From positions 3,720,001-3,784,000 of the forward strand of contig NZ_BAAAWO010000001.1 in the NCBI RefSeq assembly GCF_039535115.1: a stretch of DNA of 64,000 nucleotides, written 5' to 3'. Made by a program: the position numbers and the translations under genes. This DNA is from Paeniglutamicibacter sulfureus. GTDB taxonomy: Bacteria; Actinomycetota; Actinomycetes; Actinomycetales; Micrococcaceae. The notes under the pieces were generated by a model, which saw only the letters and a list, made by a program, of their open reading frames with translations, was not told where the DNA came from and ran no database searches. Below are positions 8,287 through 17,723 of the stretch, in pieces (within the stretch, counting starts at the first letter, position 1; each line of letters starts with the position of its first letter).

Positions 8287-9486
8287 ATGGAAGACCACCA
8301 GTGGGAGGCCGCGCGCGCCGATGCCCATGCGCTGGGCTCCAGGATTGCCGGCATTCGCGAAACCGTTCCCCTTCACCTGGCCGGCGGACGAATCCTGGCC
8401 GCCGATCTGACGGCCGCCTACCCGATGCCGCATTGCGCCACCTCGGCCATGGACGGATACGCCGTCAACGGCACCGGGCCGTGGAAACTGCTCAGGGCGC
8501 ACGCAGCCAACCCCGCTGCGGCGGACCGCGTGGTGCTCGCCGCCGGCGAAGCCAGCGCCGTGGTCACCGGGTCCCTGATTCCCGAGGGCACCACGGCCAT
8601 CCTGCGTGTCGAGCACTCGACGCTCCAGGGAAGCCTGCTCTCCAGCGAGCGGACATTGCGCGCTGGCGACGACATCCGGCCCTCCGGCACCGAGGCCTCC
8701 GCCGGGGATGTGCTGGCCGCCGCGGGTACGCTGCTGCGGGCCGGTGTGATCGCCACGGCAGCGGTGGCGGGACACGACGAACTCCCGGTCGCTGCCGTCC
8801 CGCCCGTGCACCTGGTGTTCACCGGGGATGAGGTCATCACCTCAGGTCACCCGACACCTGGCCAGGTCCGAGACGGTTTTTCCCCGGTGCTGCCCCTGGT
8901 CGTAGCGGCCCTCGGCGGCACGGTTGCCAGCAGTACCCGCATCGGAGACACCCTTGCTGCCACCATCGCGGCCATCGACGGCGAAGACGCCAGGGCGGCT
9001 GCCCTGGTGGTGACCACCGGGGGCACTGGATTCTCCGAGCGCGACTTCGTGCGCGCCGCGGTCAGCGCCATCGGGGGGCGGGAAGCCATCTCCTCCGTGG
9101 CCATGCGACCGGGCCACCCGTCAATGGTCGCGGTGCTTCCCGGCAACCGCCTGTTGGTGGCCCTGCCCGGCAACCCGTTGGCCGCGCTCATGGCCGTTGC
9201 AACACTCGTCGACCCGATCCTGCGCGGGGCAAACGGCAGCGCATTGGCCGAACTCCACACGGCAACCTCGGCCACGGACTTCACCAAGCTACCGGGCAGG
9301 ACCCGTCTGGTCCCGGCCCGTTGGGTCCCGGCTGCCGGCGGTGCCGACCCCGATGCACTGGCACCGGCCGAACATGTGGCACCTGCCATGCTGCGCGGAC
9401 TGGCCGCTGCCGACGCCATCTTGGTGGTGGGTCCCGACGGCGCCACAGCCGGCGATCCGGTGCCCTATCTTCGGCTACCTTGGTAG
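8287..9486 (+). CDS. moeA: Molybdopterin molybdenumtransferase MoeA
   Basis: This 399-residue enzyme inserts molybdate into adenylylated molybdopterin. The order is MoeA N-terminal (SAMDGYAV near residue 53), the cofactor-binding domain with VFTGDEV and VVTTGGTGFSERDFV, the PG(N)R...LPGNPLAALM loop and a short C-terminal domain. A TTG at 8242 would extend the frame and overlap the upstream gene by 35 nt; I prefer ATG 8287, which avoids the overlap and still gives a full-length protein. It sits between mobA/DUF6457 and fdhD. Confidence 0.92.
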   Translation: MEDHQWEAARADAHALGSRIAGIRETVPLHLAGGRILAADLTAAYPMPHCATSAMDGYAVNGTGPWKLLRAHAANPAAADRVVLAAGEASAVVTGSLIPEGTTAILRVEHSTLQGSLLSSERTLRAGDDIRPSGTEASAGDVLAAAGTLLRAGVIATAAVAGHDELPVAAVPPVHLVFTGDEVITSGHPTPGQVRDGFSPVLPLVVAALGGTVASSTRIGDTLAATIAAIDGEDARAAALVVTTGGTGFSERDFVRAAVSAIGGREAISSVAMRPGHPSMVAVLPGNRLLVALPGNPLAALMAVATLVDPILRGANGSALAELHTATSATDFTKLPGRTRLVPARWVPAAGGADPDALAPAEHVAPAMLRGLAAADAILVVGPDGATAGDPVPYLRLPW

Positions 9487-9549
9487 GTGTGCGGTCGCCG
9501 CACCGCGCGAGCTGCGGAACGCGGCCAAGGCTAGAAGGGCAATAAAGAT

Positions 9550-10383
9550 ATGGGACGGAAAATAGCACGCAGGCGCATCGTCCGCGCCACGCTGGATGGT
9601 GCGCGGATCGCGCGCGAGGAAAAACTCGCGGTCGAGGAACCCCTGGAAATTCGCTTCAACGGGACGTCCTTCACCACCTCCATGCGCACCCCCGGAGACG
9701 ACTTCGACATGGTCGCCGGCTTCCTTCTCGCCGAGGGAATCATCAGCCGCACCGAGCACCTGGTCTCCATGCGCTATTGCGCCGGCACCGACGAGGACGG
9801 CAACCAGACCTTCAACGTCATCGACGTGCAGGTTGGTTTCGGGGCCCAGGCCCCGGATCTTTCCGCGGCACGGAACGTCGTGACCTCCTCGGCCTGCGGG
9901 ATCTGCGGCACCAACTCCATCGACGAGGTCTCCAAGAAGTCCTCCTATCCGCTGGACCCGGCCCGGGGCCACCTGGATGTGAAGGTGCTGCTGGGATTGC
10001 CCGACACCCTGCGCGAGGCACAAAATCTCTTCAGCGCCACCGGGGGAGTGCACGCGGCGGGGCTGTTCACCACCGACGGCGAGCTGCTGGTCCTTCGCGA
10101 GGACGTGGGACGGCACAACGCCGTGGACAAGGTCATCGGGGCCGGGCTACGCGAACAAAAATTACCGCTTCATGACACCATCCTGCAAGTCTCTGGGCGG
10201 GCCTCCTTCGAACTGGTGCAAAAGGCCGCGATGGCAGGGATCCCGGTCCTTTCGGCGGTCAGTGCTCCCTCTTCGCTGGCAGTGGAATTGGCCGATGAAA
10301 CCGGGTTGACGCTTGCGGGTTTCTCACGGGGTAGTACGGTGAACTTATATACGCATGCCGACCGGGTGAAAACCGGTTCATAG
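9550..10383 (+). CDS. fdhD: Formate dehydrogenase sulfurtransferase FdhD
   Basis: This 277-residue accessory protein transfers sulfur from a cysteine desulfurase to the molybdenum centre of formate dehydrogenase. The active cysteine pair is C116-G-I-C119 in TSSACGICG, and downstream motifs (FSATGGVHAAGLF, EDVGRHNAVDKVIG, VSGRASFELVQKA) are classic FdhD. ATG 9550 gives the usual family length. It lies directly upstream of its probable client, the formate dehydrogenase-like gene. Confidence 0.95.
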   Translation: MGRKIARRRIVRATLDGARIAREEKLAVEEPLEIRFNGTSFTTSMRTPGDDFDMVAGFLLAEGIISRTEHLVSMRYCAGTDEDGNQTFNVIDVQVGFGAQAPDLSAARNVVTSSACGICGTNSIDEVSKKSSYPLDPARGHLDVKVLLGLPDTLREAQNLFSATGGVHAAGLFTTDGELLVLREDVGRHNAVDKVIGAGLREQKLPLHDTILQVSGRASFELVQKAAMAGIPVLSAVSAPSSLAVELADETGLTLAGFSRGSTVNLYTHADRVKTGS

Positions 10384-10455
10384 CCCGAATAAGGCACCCG
10401 GTTTCCGGCACGCGCGACTACGGTCAACAACACCGCACTTCGACGTGGAGGATAC

Positions 10456-12777
10456 ATGCATCGGCCAGCCCCAACGCAGGACATCAACGAGGATGACCTG
10501 AAAGTCACCGAGCCAAAACGCAGCGCGGCCGGGGTCAAGGCAGTGATGGTGTCACTGGAACGCGGCTTCTCCGAGGCGGGCGTGAGCCGGACACTGAGCT
10601 CGATGCTGCGCATCAACCAGCGCGGCGGGTTCGACTGCCCGGGCTGCGCCTGGCCCGAATCCATCACCGGGGCGCGCAAGCCCGCGGAGTTCTGCGAGAA
10701 CGGCGCCAAGGCCATCGCCGAGGAAGCCAGCGCCCGCACGGTGACTCCCGAGTGGTGGGCCAAGCACCCCATCAACGTGCTGCGTGAGAAGACCGAGTAC
10801 TGGCTCGGCTCCCAAGGCCGGATCACCGAGCCGATGATCATCCGCGAGGGCGAAAGCCACTACACGCCGATCACCTGGTCACAGGCCTTTGCCACCATCG
10901 GTGAGCATGTGAACGCGACCACGCCGGAAAAGTGCGTGTTCTACACCTCGGGGCGCACCGCCAACGAGACCGCGTTCATGTACCAGCTGCTGGCCCGCTC
11001 GCTGGGCACCAACAACCTGCCCGACTGCTCAAACATGTGCCACGAATCCTCCGGCTCCGCGCTGAACCCCACCATCGGGATCGGCAAGGGCACCGTTTCC
11101 CTTGAGGACTTCGAACACGCCGAGTTGATCTTTGTCATTGGCCAGAACCCCGGCACCAACCACCCCCGGATGCTTTCCGCCCTCGCCGATGCCCGCAAGC
11201 GCGGCGCCCACATCGTGGCGGTCAACCCGTTGCCCGAGGCCGGCTTCTTCGGGTTCAAGGATCCGCAGTCGCTCAATGGCATGCTGGGACGCTCCGATGA
11301 CATCAGCGACCACTTCCTGCAGATCAAGGTCGGCGGGGACCTGGCCCTCTTCCAGGCCTTCGGCCACCTGATCTTCGAGGCCGAGGCCAAGAACCCCGGC
11401 ACCGTCATCGACAAGGAGTTCATCGACTCGGCCACCGACGGCTACGAAGCGTACAAGGAAGCCCGCTTAACCCTGGACTGGGAAGCCACCGAGGAAGCCA
11501 CCGGGCTCACCCGTGCCGAGATCACCACCGTTGCCAACCTGCTCATCAAGTCCAAGGCCTCCATCTTCTGCTGGGCGCTGGGCCTGACGCAGCAGCCGCA
11601 CTCGGTGCCCACGCTGAAGGAAATCATCAACCTCCTGCTGGTGCAGGGGAACTTCGGCAAGCCCGGCGCCGGTGCCTGCCCGGTCCGCGGACACTCAAAT
11701 GTCCAGGGCGACCGAACCATGGGCATCTGGGAAAAGCCGGGCGAGGCATTGCTGGCCGCCCTGGATGCCGAATTCAACATCGATTCCCCGCGCGCCCATG
11801 GCTACGACTCCACCGAGGCCCTGCAAGCCTTCGAGGAAGACGAGGTAGACGTCTTTGTCTCCATGGGCGGGAACTTCGCCCTTGCAAACTCGGAAACCGA
11901 GGCATTGGAGGCGGGCATGCAGCGCGCCAAGCTCACGGTGCACATCTCCACCAAGCCCAACCGCTCCCACGTGGTGCACGGGCAGACCTCGCTGATCCTG
12001 CCGACCCTGGGACGCACCGACCGGGACGACAAGCACCCGGGCGGCGCACAATTCCTCTCGGTGGAGGACTCCATGTCGGTCATCCACTCCACCCAGGGCC
12101 GACTCAAGCCGGTCTCCGAGCACCTGCTCGCCGAGCCGGTTATCGTGGCGCGGATGGCCCAAGCCATTCTCGGCGAGGACCACTCGGTCGACTGGAAGGG
12201 AATGGCGGAGGACTACGACGTCATTCGCGACCACATCTCCCGCGTGCTGCCGGGCTTCGGGGACTTCAACAAGCGGGTGCGCGGGCGCAACGGCTTTGTG
12301 CTGCCCAACCCTCCGCGCGACACCAGGTCCTTCGCCACCGACATCGGCAAGGGTAAGTTCACCGTTTCGCCCTTCGAGGCGCTCTACGCGCCCGAGGGCC
12401 ACCTGGTCCTGCAGACCATGCGCAGCCACGACCAGTACAACACCACGTTCTACGGTCTGGACGACCGCTACCGCGGCATCAAGGACGGGCGCCGCGTCAT
12501 CCTGATCAACCCGCAGGACCTTGCAGAACTCGGTTTGGAGGACAAGTCCTTGGTGGACGTCATTTCCACCTTTGGCGGCACCGAACGCCGGGCCAACCGC
12601 TTCCGGCTTGTCTCCTATCCGACTGCCAAGGGCTGCGCAGCAGCCTACTTCCCGGAAGCCAATGCACTGGTCCACCGAGACTTGGTGGCACGCGAATCCA
12701 ATACGCCGGGATTCAAGGCCATCATGGTGCGCTTCGTGCCGCACGAACTCGCGCCGGGCCCGACGCTGGACAGCTAG
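10456..12777 (+). CDS. YdeP/FdhF-like molybdopterin oxidoreductase (formate dehydrogenase alpha-like)
   Basis: This 773-residue Mo-bisMGD enzyme is related to E. coli YdeP and the formate dehydrogenase alpha subunit. Cys61-x2-Cys64 (FDCPGCAWPE) and Cys80 probably hold an N-terminal [4Fe-4S] cluster. Cys195 in SNMCHESSGS aligns with the Sec/Cys metal ligand of FdhF. VIGQNPGTNHPRM and the C-terminal QTMRSHDQYNTTFYG are cofactor-binding segments. No NAD-binding or membrane subunit is encoded nearby, so the electron acceptor is unknown. Start ATG follows GGAGG. The substrate may or may not be formate. Confidence 0.9.
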   Translation: MHRPAPTQDINEDDLKVTEPKRSAAGVKAVMVSLERGFSEAGVSRTLSSMLRINQRGGFDCPGCAWPESITGARKPAEFCENGAKAIAEEASARTVTPEWWAKHPINVLREKTEYWLGSQGRITEPMIIREGESHYTPITWSQAFATIGEHVNATTPEKCVFYTSGRTANETAFMYQLLARSLGTNNLPDCSNMCHESSGSALNPTIGIGKGTVSLEDFEHAELIFVIGQNPGTNHPRMLSALADARKRGAHIVAVNPLPEAGFFGFKDPQSLNGMLGRSDDISDHFLQIKVGGDLALFQAFGHLIFEAEAKNPGTVIDKEFIDSATDGYEAYKEARLTLDWEATEEATGLTRAEITTVANLLIKSKASIFCWALGLTQQPHSVPTLKEIINLLLVQGNFGKPGAGACPVRGHSNVQGDRTMGIWEKPGEALLAALDAEFNIDSPRAHGYDSTEALQAFEEDEVDVFVSMGGNFALANSETEALEAGMQRAKLTVHISTKPNRSHVVHGQTSLILPTLGRTDRDDKHPGGAQFLSVEDSMSVIHSTQGRLKPVSEHLLAEPVIVARMAQAILGEDHSVDWKGMAEDYDVIRDHISRVLPGFGDFNKRVRGRNGFVLPNPPRDTRSFATDIGKGKFTVSPFEALYAPEGHLVLQTMRSHDQYNTTFYGLDDRYRGIKDGRRVILINPQDLAELGLEDKSLVDVISTFGGTERRANRFRLVSYPTAKGCAAAYFPEANALVHRDLVARESNTPGFKAIMVRFVPHELAPGPTLDS

Positions 12778-12820
12778 CCCCGAAAAAGCGCGGCGAGCCC
12801 GTAGCTTTGCGGAAGCAACA

Positions 12821-12855
12821 CGAAGGTCTCGGTGGGCAAGTCACCGGGACCTTCG
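12821..12855 (+). terminator. Terminator hairpin at the end of the molybdenum operon
   Basis: A 14-bp stem with one G-U pair (12821-12834 with 12842-12855) and a 7-nt loop lies 43 nt after the stop. Confidence 0.7.
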
Positions 12856-13228
12856 TTGCGTGGGCAGCTGCTTCTGGTGATCCCGGCGGCGAGAAACTGT
12901 GATCCCGAGCCGGGTCAAAGCCGTTCGCACCTCCCCCTGCGCACGTTTCGTTTCACCCTCCCCGGAGTGGCACTCACCGGAGAATTGCGACCAATTTTGC
13001 GTCGTGGGAGCCGGCCGGGGATGGCCTCGAGGTCGCCCACTTTACTCCCGCGGGGCGTGCCTCCATATGCGCCGGCGGCGGATCCGGGAAGAACCCGGGC
13101 GCCACGGTGGTTATGTCGGAGGCGGGCACCTGCGTATGCTGGCCCACGATCGACGATCTTTTTAATCCCCGGCGGAGTCATTGGCCGGGTACGGCACGAC
13201 AACCCGGCTGAATGGCGAGAACAAAAAC
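12856..13228. other. Gene-free stretch before the ABC exporter
   Basis: No open frame here looks like a protein. The stretch should contain the promoter of the ABC transporter; I see no clear -10/-35 pair, operator palindrome or RNA element. Confidence 0.4.
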
Positions 13229-15085
13229 ATGAGCATGGAAACTGCGGCCTGGCATTCATTGTGGAGAATGTCCGGACCGGACAAGGGCAAGGCATATGCG
13301 TCCACGACACCGCGGAGGGTGCTGGCCTTTGCCGCGAGCTACAAGAACCGGCTTTTGGTCTTCGTGCTGTTCTCTGTGCTGTCGGCCGTCTTGGCAGTGA
13401 TCACCCCGGTGTTGGCCGGACGCGTGGTTGATGCCATCGTGGCCCAAACCGGGATCCAGGTGGTGTTGAATCTGGCGGGGATCATCGCGATCGTGGCGGT
13501 GTTGGACGCCGTCATCTCGCTGGTGGTCCGCTGGTTCTCCTCGAAACTGGGCGAGGGAATCATCTTCGATCTGCGCACCGCAGTCTTTGACCACGTGCAG
13601 AAGATGCCCGTGGCATTCTTTACCCGCACGCGCACCGGGGCCCTGGTCAGCCGCCTGAACAATGACGTGATCGGAGCCCAATCCGCTTTTGCCGGAACCC
13701 TCTCGGGCCTGGTTTCGAACACCGTGGCAGTGGTGTTGACCGCAGGTGTCATGTTCTCCACGTCTTGGCAGGTCACTGCGCTGGCGTTGGTGCTGCTGCC
13801 GGTCTTCCTGTTTCCCGCACGCCACTTCGGCAAATCCCTGGCCTTGCTGCGCAAGGAATCGGCGGACCTCAACGCTTCCATGGGCACCCAAATGACCGAA
13901 CGGTTCTCCGCCCCCGGGGCTACGCTGATAAAGCTATTCGGGCGCCCGGCCGACGAATCGGCGCAGTTTGCCACCCGCGCCGGACGCGTGCGGGACATCG
14001 GGGTGAAGATGGCCATGCGCCAGTTCTTCTTCGTCTCCATGCTCACCTTGGTGGCTGCCCTGGCCCTGGCCCTGGTGTACGGGCTCGGCGGTGTCTACGC
14101 GGTGCGCGGCCAGCTGGCCGCCGGTGATGTGGTGGTGTTGGCATTGCTGCTCACCCGGCTCTACGCGCCGCTGACTGCGCTGGCCAACGCCCGGGTGGAA
14201 ATCACCAGTGCCCTGGTGAGCTTTGACCGCGTCTTTGAAATCCTTGACCTCAAGCCCCTGATCAGCGACTCACCCAATGCCCGCGTGCTGGATCCAGGCC
14301 CGGTGTCGGTGAAGTTTTCCAACGTTTCCTTTGCCTACCCCAGTGCGGAGAAGGTGTCCCTGGCCTCCCTGGAAGACGTCGCGGTGCTCGACACCCGGGG
14401 CGGGGAAACGGTATTGCACGGTATCGACTTCGAGATCCCCGCCGGGACCACGGTGGCCCTGGTCGGCTCCTCGGGGGCCGGAAAATCAACGATCGCTTCC
14501 CTGCTGGCGCGGCTCTACGACGTTGATTCGGGCAGCGTGCAGTTGGCGGGGGTCGATATCCGCGAACTGAAACTGGGTTCGTTGCGCTCCACCGTTTCCA
14601 TGGTCACGCAGGACGGGCATCTTTTCCACGAGACGATTGGATCAAACCTGCGCCTGGCCAAGCCGGAGGCCAGCGACGCGGAGCTTTGGCAGGCGCTGCA
14701 GCGAGCCCGGTTGGAACCCACCATCGAAGCGCTTCCCGACGGGCTGGACACGGTGGTGGGGGAACGTGGCTACCGGCTCTCGGGTGGGGAGCGCCAGCGC
14801 ATGACCATTGCGCGGCTGCTCCTGGCCGCCCCGCAGGTGGTCATTCTCGATGAGGCCACCGCCGCGCTGGATTCTTCCAACGAAGCGGCCGTCCAGGCCG
14901 CGTTGGCCGAAGCACTGGAAAACCGGACGGCCCTGGTCATCGCGCACCGCCTCTCCACGATCCGCACGGCCGACATGATCCTGGTCATCGAGGATGGACG
15001 GATTGCCGAGCGCGGCACCCACACCGAGCTCATGGCCGTGCGAGGGCGTTATGCCGAATTGCACGACACCCAGTTCGCGCAGTAG
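13229..15085 (+). CDS. ABC exporter, fused permease-ATPase half-transporter
   Basis: This 618-residue half-transporter should work as a homodimer. The N-terminal half is a six-helix type-I exporter domain (about residues 40-330) and the C-terminal half an ATPase. The Walker A is GSSGAGKST, the Q-loop lies in SMVTQDGHLFHETI, the signature is LSGGERQR, the Walker B VVILDEATAALD, and the H-loop AHRLSTIRTAD. The substrate cannot be told. ATG 13229 is preferred because the frame upstream of it lacks protein character; ATG 13235 is possible. It is a single gene, convergent with the NUDIX gene 10 nt away. Confidence 0.92.
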   Translation: MSMETAAWHSLWRMSGPDKGKAYASTTPRRVLAFAASYKNRLLVFVLFSVLSAVLAVITPVLAGRVVDAIVAQTGIQVVLNLAGIIAIVAVLDAVISLVVRWFSSKLGEGIIFDLRTAVFDHVQKMPVAFFTRTRTGALVSRLNNDVIGAQSAFAGTLSGLVSNTVAVVLTAGVMFSTSWQVTALALVLLPVFLFPARHFGKSLALLRKESADLNASMGTQMTERFSAPGATLIKLFGRPADESAQFATRAGRVRDIGVKMAMRQFFFVSMLTLVAALALALVYGLGGVYAVRGQLAAGDVVVLALLLTRLYAPLTALANARVEITSALVSFDRVFEILDLKPLISDSPNARVLDPGPVSVKFSNVSFAYPSAEKVSLASLEDVAVLDTRGGETVLHGIDFEIPAGTTVALVGSSGAGKSTIASLLARLYDVDSGSVQLAGVDIRELKLGSLRSTVSMVTQDGHLFHETIGSNLRLAKPEASDAELWQALQRARLEPTIEALPDGLDTVVGERGYRLSGGERQRMTIARLLLAAPQVVILDEATAALDSSNEAAVQAALAEALENRTALVIAHRLSTIRTADMILVIEDGRIAERGTHTELMAVRGRYAELHDTQFAQ

Positions 15086-15095
15086 GGCCGGGGTG

Positions 15096-15497
15096 TCAGC
15101 GACCCAGCAAGCCGGGCAAGACCTTTTCGCGAAGTAGGGGCGCGATGTCAGGTCGGGCCATCGCAGTTTCCGGCTCCAGCCACATGATTTGGTCGATTTC
15201 GGCTTGGATTCTCGGGCTCTCCAGGGTTCGCGCGGCAAACAAATAGGCGTGGATGTCGGTGTCGGCCTCGTTGGCTGCAGGCCCCTTCCACATCCCCATG
15301 GCGGTGACTTGGTCGGGACTGAAAACCAGTCCGATTTCCTCCTGTGTTTCCCGCAATACCGCGGACAGTGGACTTTCCCCGAATTCGAGTTTTCCTCCCG
15401 GCTGCATGAAGGTAGTGGTCCCCTGCTTGCGCACCAAAAGGATGCGTCCGGAGGCGTCTAGTAGTTGCAAGGCTGCGATGGTAAGAATCTTTGGCAC
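15096..15497 (-). CDS. NUDIX hydrolase
   Basis: This 133-residue pyrophosphohydrolase carries a complete Nudix box at residues 35-57 (G-x5-E-x7-R-E-x2-E-E-x-G). It follows the MutT-like layout with PGGKLE before the box, and probably removes or recycles a nucleoside-diphosphate-linked metabolite; the substrate is not predictable. The start is GTG at 15497. It diverges from the ROK regulator. Confidence 0.9.
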   Translation of the reverse strand: MPKILTIAALQLLDASGRILLVRKQGTTTFMQPGGKLEFGESPLSAVLRETQEEIGLVFSPDQVTAMGMWKGPAANEADTDIHAYLFAARTLESPRIQAEIDQIMWLEPETAMARPDIAPLLREKVLPGLLGR

Positions 15498-15704
15498 AAC
15501 TTGAGCTTAACAACCGCTAAAAGCACAGGTGGGGTGATAGCGTGCTTTGTGGACAGGCCTACGGGCGCGTTTTTCCATTTACTCGTGGATACTGGAGACA
15601 ATTCGCCAGCGCGCCGTGTTCCAGGAACCCCACTAGTCATTGGGGACAAGTGGTTCGGGCATTGCCAATGGGGGATCAAATGTGGATCTACAAATGGAGA
15701 ATTG

Positions 15705-16934
15705 ATGCAGCGGGGCACCAACTTAGGTCGACTCGGGGATTTTAATCAGGCGGTCATTTTTGAATCGATTCGCCGTGCAGTTGACGGGGTCAGCCGTGTG
15801 GAGCTTGCAGGCTCGACCGGGCTTTCCCCACAGACCATTTCAAACGTCGTGCGCCGACTCTTGGATGAAGGTCTGGTCCGCGAGGACCGGACGATTGTTT
15901 CGGGCCCGGGCAAACCGCGTACCGTCTTGGAACTTGAATCCAACCGCATGGTGGCCGTAGGTATCCACCTGGATCCCGGCGTAATCACCGTGGTGATACT
16001 GAACCTGCGGGGTGAAATCCTGCACTCGCGCCGCCTGGATATTCCCGCCGTCGAGGTTCCGGAAAAGACCATCGAAACCATGGCGACGACCGTGGACGAG
16101 ATTATTTCCGAATCCGGAGTACCGCGTTCCAACGTGTTGGGCGTGGGTGTCGTTGTTCCCGGTCCCTTGGATCCCGAACGCGGGGTGATGATCGATCCGC
16201 CGCTGCTCGACGGTTGGAAAGACGTTGACATGGTCGGACCCTTGCACCGGTTGCTCAAGCTCGATGTCATCATTGAAAAAGACACCATTGCCGCCTCCAT
16301 CGCGGAACAGTGGAAGGGCAACGACGCCGAGCGCGACAATTTCGTCACGATGTATGTCGGTGCCGGAATCGGTGCAGGGATGGTCCTCAACGGCGAAATC
16401 CATCGCGGCATCAGCAACAACGCAGGTGAAATCGGGCATTACTCCACCGGCGTCATTTCCCAGGACTGCAACATTTGCGGCCGCAACGATTGCCTGCATG
16501 CCTCATTGTCGTTCAACATGATTGCGCAGCAGGCACGCGAGCGAGGCCTGAACCTCACGGCACCAGATGACGGCAACGCCGAAGAGCGCGCGGCCGGCAT
16601 GAACGAAATCGTGGCCTTGGCGCAATCCGGCAATGAAGTGGCTGTGGAACTCATCCGGGAATGCATGGGACATGTGGGCCAGGTTGCCGGACAGCTCTGC
16701 AACACCCTCGACGTCGGATTGGTGATTTTGGCTGGCCCCTTGTGGGCAGAGGTCGATGAATGGTGCCTCGAAGATGTGCGTGCGATCATCAACGAACGCT
16801 TCAGCTCCAAGCACGTGCACGCGATCGAGGTTCGCTCCTCGACATTGGGCCACGAAGTTGGCGCAATTGGCGGGGCCTGCGCGATCATGGACGCGAGCCT
16901 CTCGCCAAAGGCCGCGGCACTGTTGCTGCGCTAA
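15705..16934 (+). CDS. ROK-family transcriptional regulator (NagC/XylR type)
   Basis: This 409-residue repressor-type protein has an N-terminal winged helix (about 15-62, with SRVELAGSTGLSPQTISNVVRRL as recognition region) fused to a sugar-kinase-like ROK domain. The zinc motif is present but variant (DCNICGRNDCLHA). NagC/XylR proteins are released from DNA by a sugar or sugar phosphate. The frame is open 80 codons upstream; ATG 15705, after GGAGA, gives the standard family N-terminus. No sugar genes are adjacent, so the regulon is unknown. Confidence 0.88.
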   Translation: MQRGTNLGRLGDFNQAVIFESIRRAVDGVSRVELAGSTGLSPQTISNVVRRLLDEGLVREDRTIVSGPGKPRTVLELESNRMVAVGIHLDPGVITVVILNLRGEILHSRRLDIPAVEVPEKTIETMATTVDEIISESGVPRSNVLGVGVVVPGPLDPERGVMIDPPLLDGWKDVDMVGPLHRLLKLDVIIEKDTIAASIAEQWKGNDAERDNFVTMYVGAGIGAGMVLNGEIHRGISNNAGEIGHYSTGVISQDCNICGRNDCLHASLSFNMIAQQARERGLNLTAPDDGNAEERAAGMNEIVALAQSGNEVAVELIRECMGHVGQVAGQLCNTLDVGLVILAGPLWAEVDEWCLEDVRAIINERFSSKHVHAIEVRSSTLGHEVGAIGGACAIMDASLSPKAAALLLR

Positions 16935-16949
16935 GCGGTCGTATATTAC

Positions 16950-16990
16950 GTCAAAGGATCGTTCATTACCGTTTTGAACGATCCTTTGAC
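16950..16990 (+). terminator. Terminator hairpin after the ROK regulator
   Basis: A perfect 16-bp stem (16950-16965 with 16975-16990) has a 9-nt loop. It starts 16 nt after the stop. Confidence 0.88.
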
Positions 16991-17157
16991 TTATTACCCA
17001 TGAGTCAGTTGACAAACTTTCTCTAATGAATTTAGATGACCAATAAGAGTTGGTGGCAACCGAGCTGCCCACCGTTGTTTTCGTGTTGGTCTTGTTTATC
17101 CGCGAACACAGTGCGTGGGGGAACGGCAGGTCGGCTGCTGGGGACCCGACTCTTAAC

Positions 17158-17227
17158 GCCGTCGACCGGTGCCGTAGGATGTAATGGGAGTTATCCCACG
17201 GATTCACCGGTCGACGGCACTCCCATT
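17158..17227. other. Structured element with two interlocking inverted repeats
   Basis: In the gene-free stretch 16991-17550, a 14-bp perfect stem (17158-17171 with 17205-17218) continues as a 4-bp inner stem (17172-17175 with 17198-17201). A 9-nt segment inside its loop (17183-17191) is perfectly complementary to the 9 nt immediately after the stem (17219-17227). The two helices interlock in H-type pseudoknot topology, or compete as alternative hairpins. No gene is coded here. It could be a small RNA, a strong terminator or a protein-binding site. I see nothing else in this stretch apart from the tRNA terminator. Confidence 0.6.
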
Positions 17228-17508
17228 TAAGCGTCCATCCGGATTTCACGCAGGCGATGCTCGTGAGAAAATACCGTGTCGCTGCGGCCTATCGCCCCCT
17301 TCGCCAATGCGGTGCCGCGGCCGTGGAAATGCCGTTCTTCCCCGCGGACGGGGCACCCTCTGAATGCGCAAAGCACTCTTCGTCCCCTACGCCTCCGAGG
17401 CAAAGTGACCGGCGTCATTGCCGGGACGGGCTTGGCGCTCTGGGGACTCGCCCGCCGGCTCCCTTGGTGCTGGCGCAACTGCAGATGGGCGCGGACGGAT
17501 TTTGCATA

Positions 17509-17550
17509 AACGAAACGCGACCTGCATACATGCAGATCGCGTTTCGTTTT
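17509..17550 (-). terminator. Terminator of tRNA-Arg
   Basis: Two 20-nt arms (17509-17528 and 17531-17550) pair with two mismatched positions around a 2-nt loop, directly after the tRNA 3' end on the minus strand. The sequence TGCAAAA (T-rich on the opposite strand) follows. Confidence 0.85.
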
Positions 17551-17627
17551 GGTGCCCCTGGCCGGAATTGAACCGACGGCCTACTCTTTAGGAGAGAGTC
17601 GCTCTATCCAACTGAGCTACAGAGGCT
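17551..17627 (-). tRNA. tRNA-Arg (anticodon CCU)
   Basis: Read on the minus strand this is a full cloverleaf. The 7-bp acceptor stem opens with GCCTCTG, the D-arm is GCTC...GAGC, and the anticodon stem ACTCT/AGAGT has loop CTCCTAA, giving anticodon CCU. The T-arm is GTCGG-TTCAATT-CCGGC, and the 3' CCA is encoded (17551-17553). It decodes AGG, a rare codon in this GC-rich genome. Confidence 0.97.
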
Positions 17628-17723
17628 CGAATCGTCAAAAACGATCCGGACCAATTCTAACGGTATTTTGGCGAATCGTGGTTAATGTGGCGCCGCGTGC
17701 CGGGGAGTCACGCGGTCCTTGGC

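Noticed and set aside
12899..13165. Small plus-strand open frame before the ABC exporter
   Set aside because: Arg/Pro/Cys-rich translation, no ribosome binding site and no family; considered non-coding.
17551..17627. tRNA-Arg as an integration site of a genomic island
   Set aside because: No integrase gene and no direct repeat of the tRNA 3' end could be found on either side in the window.
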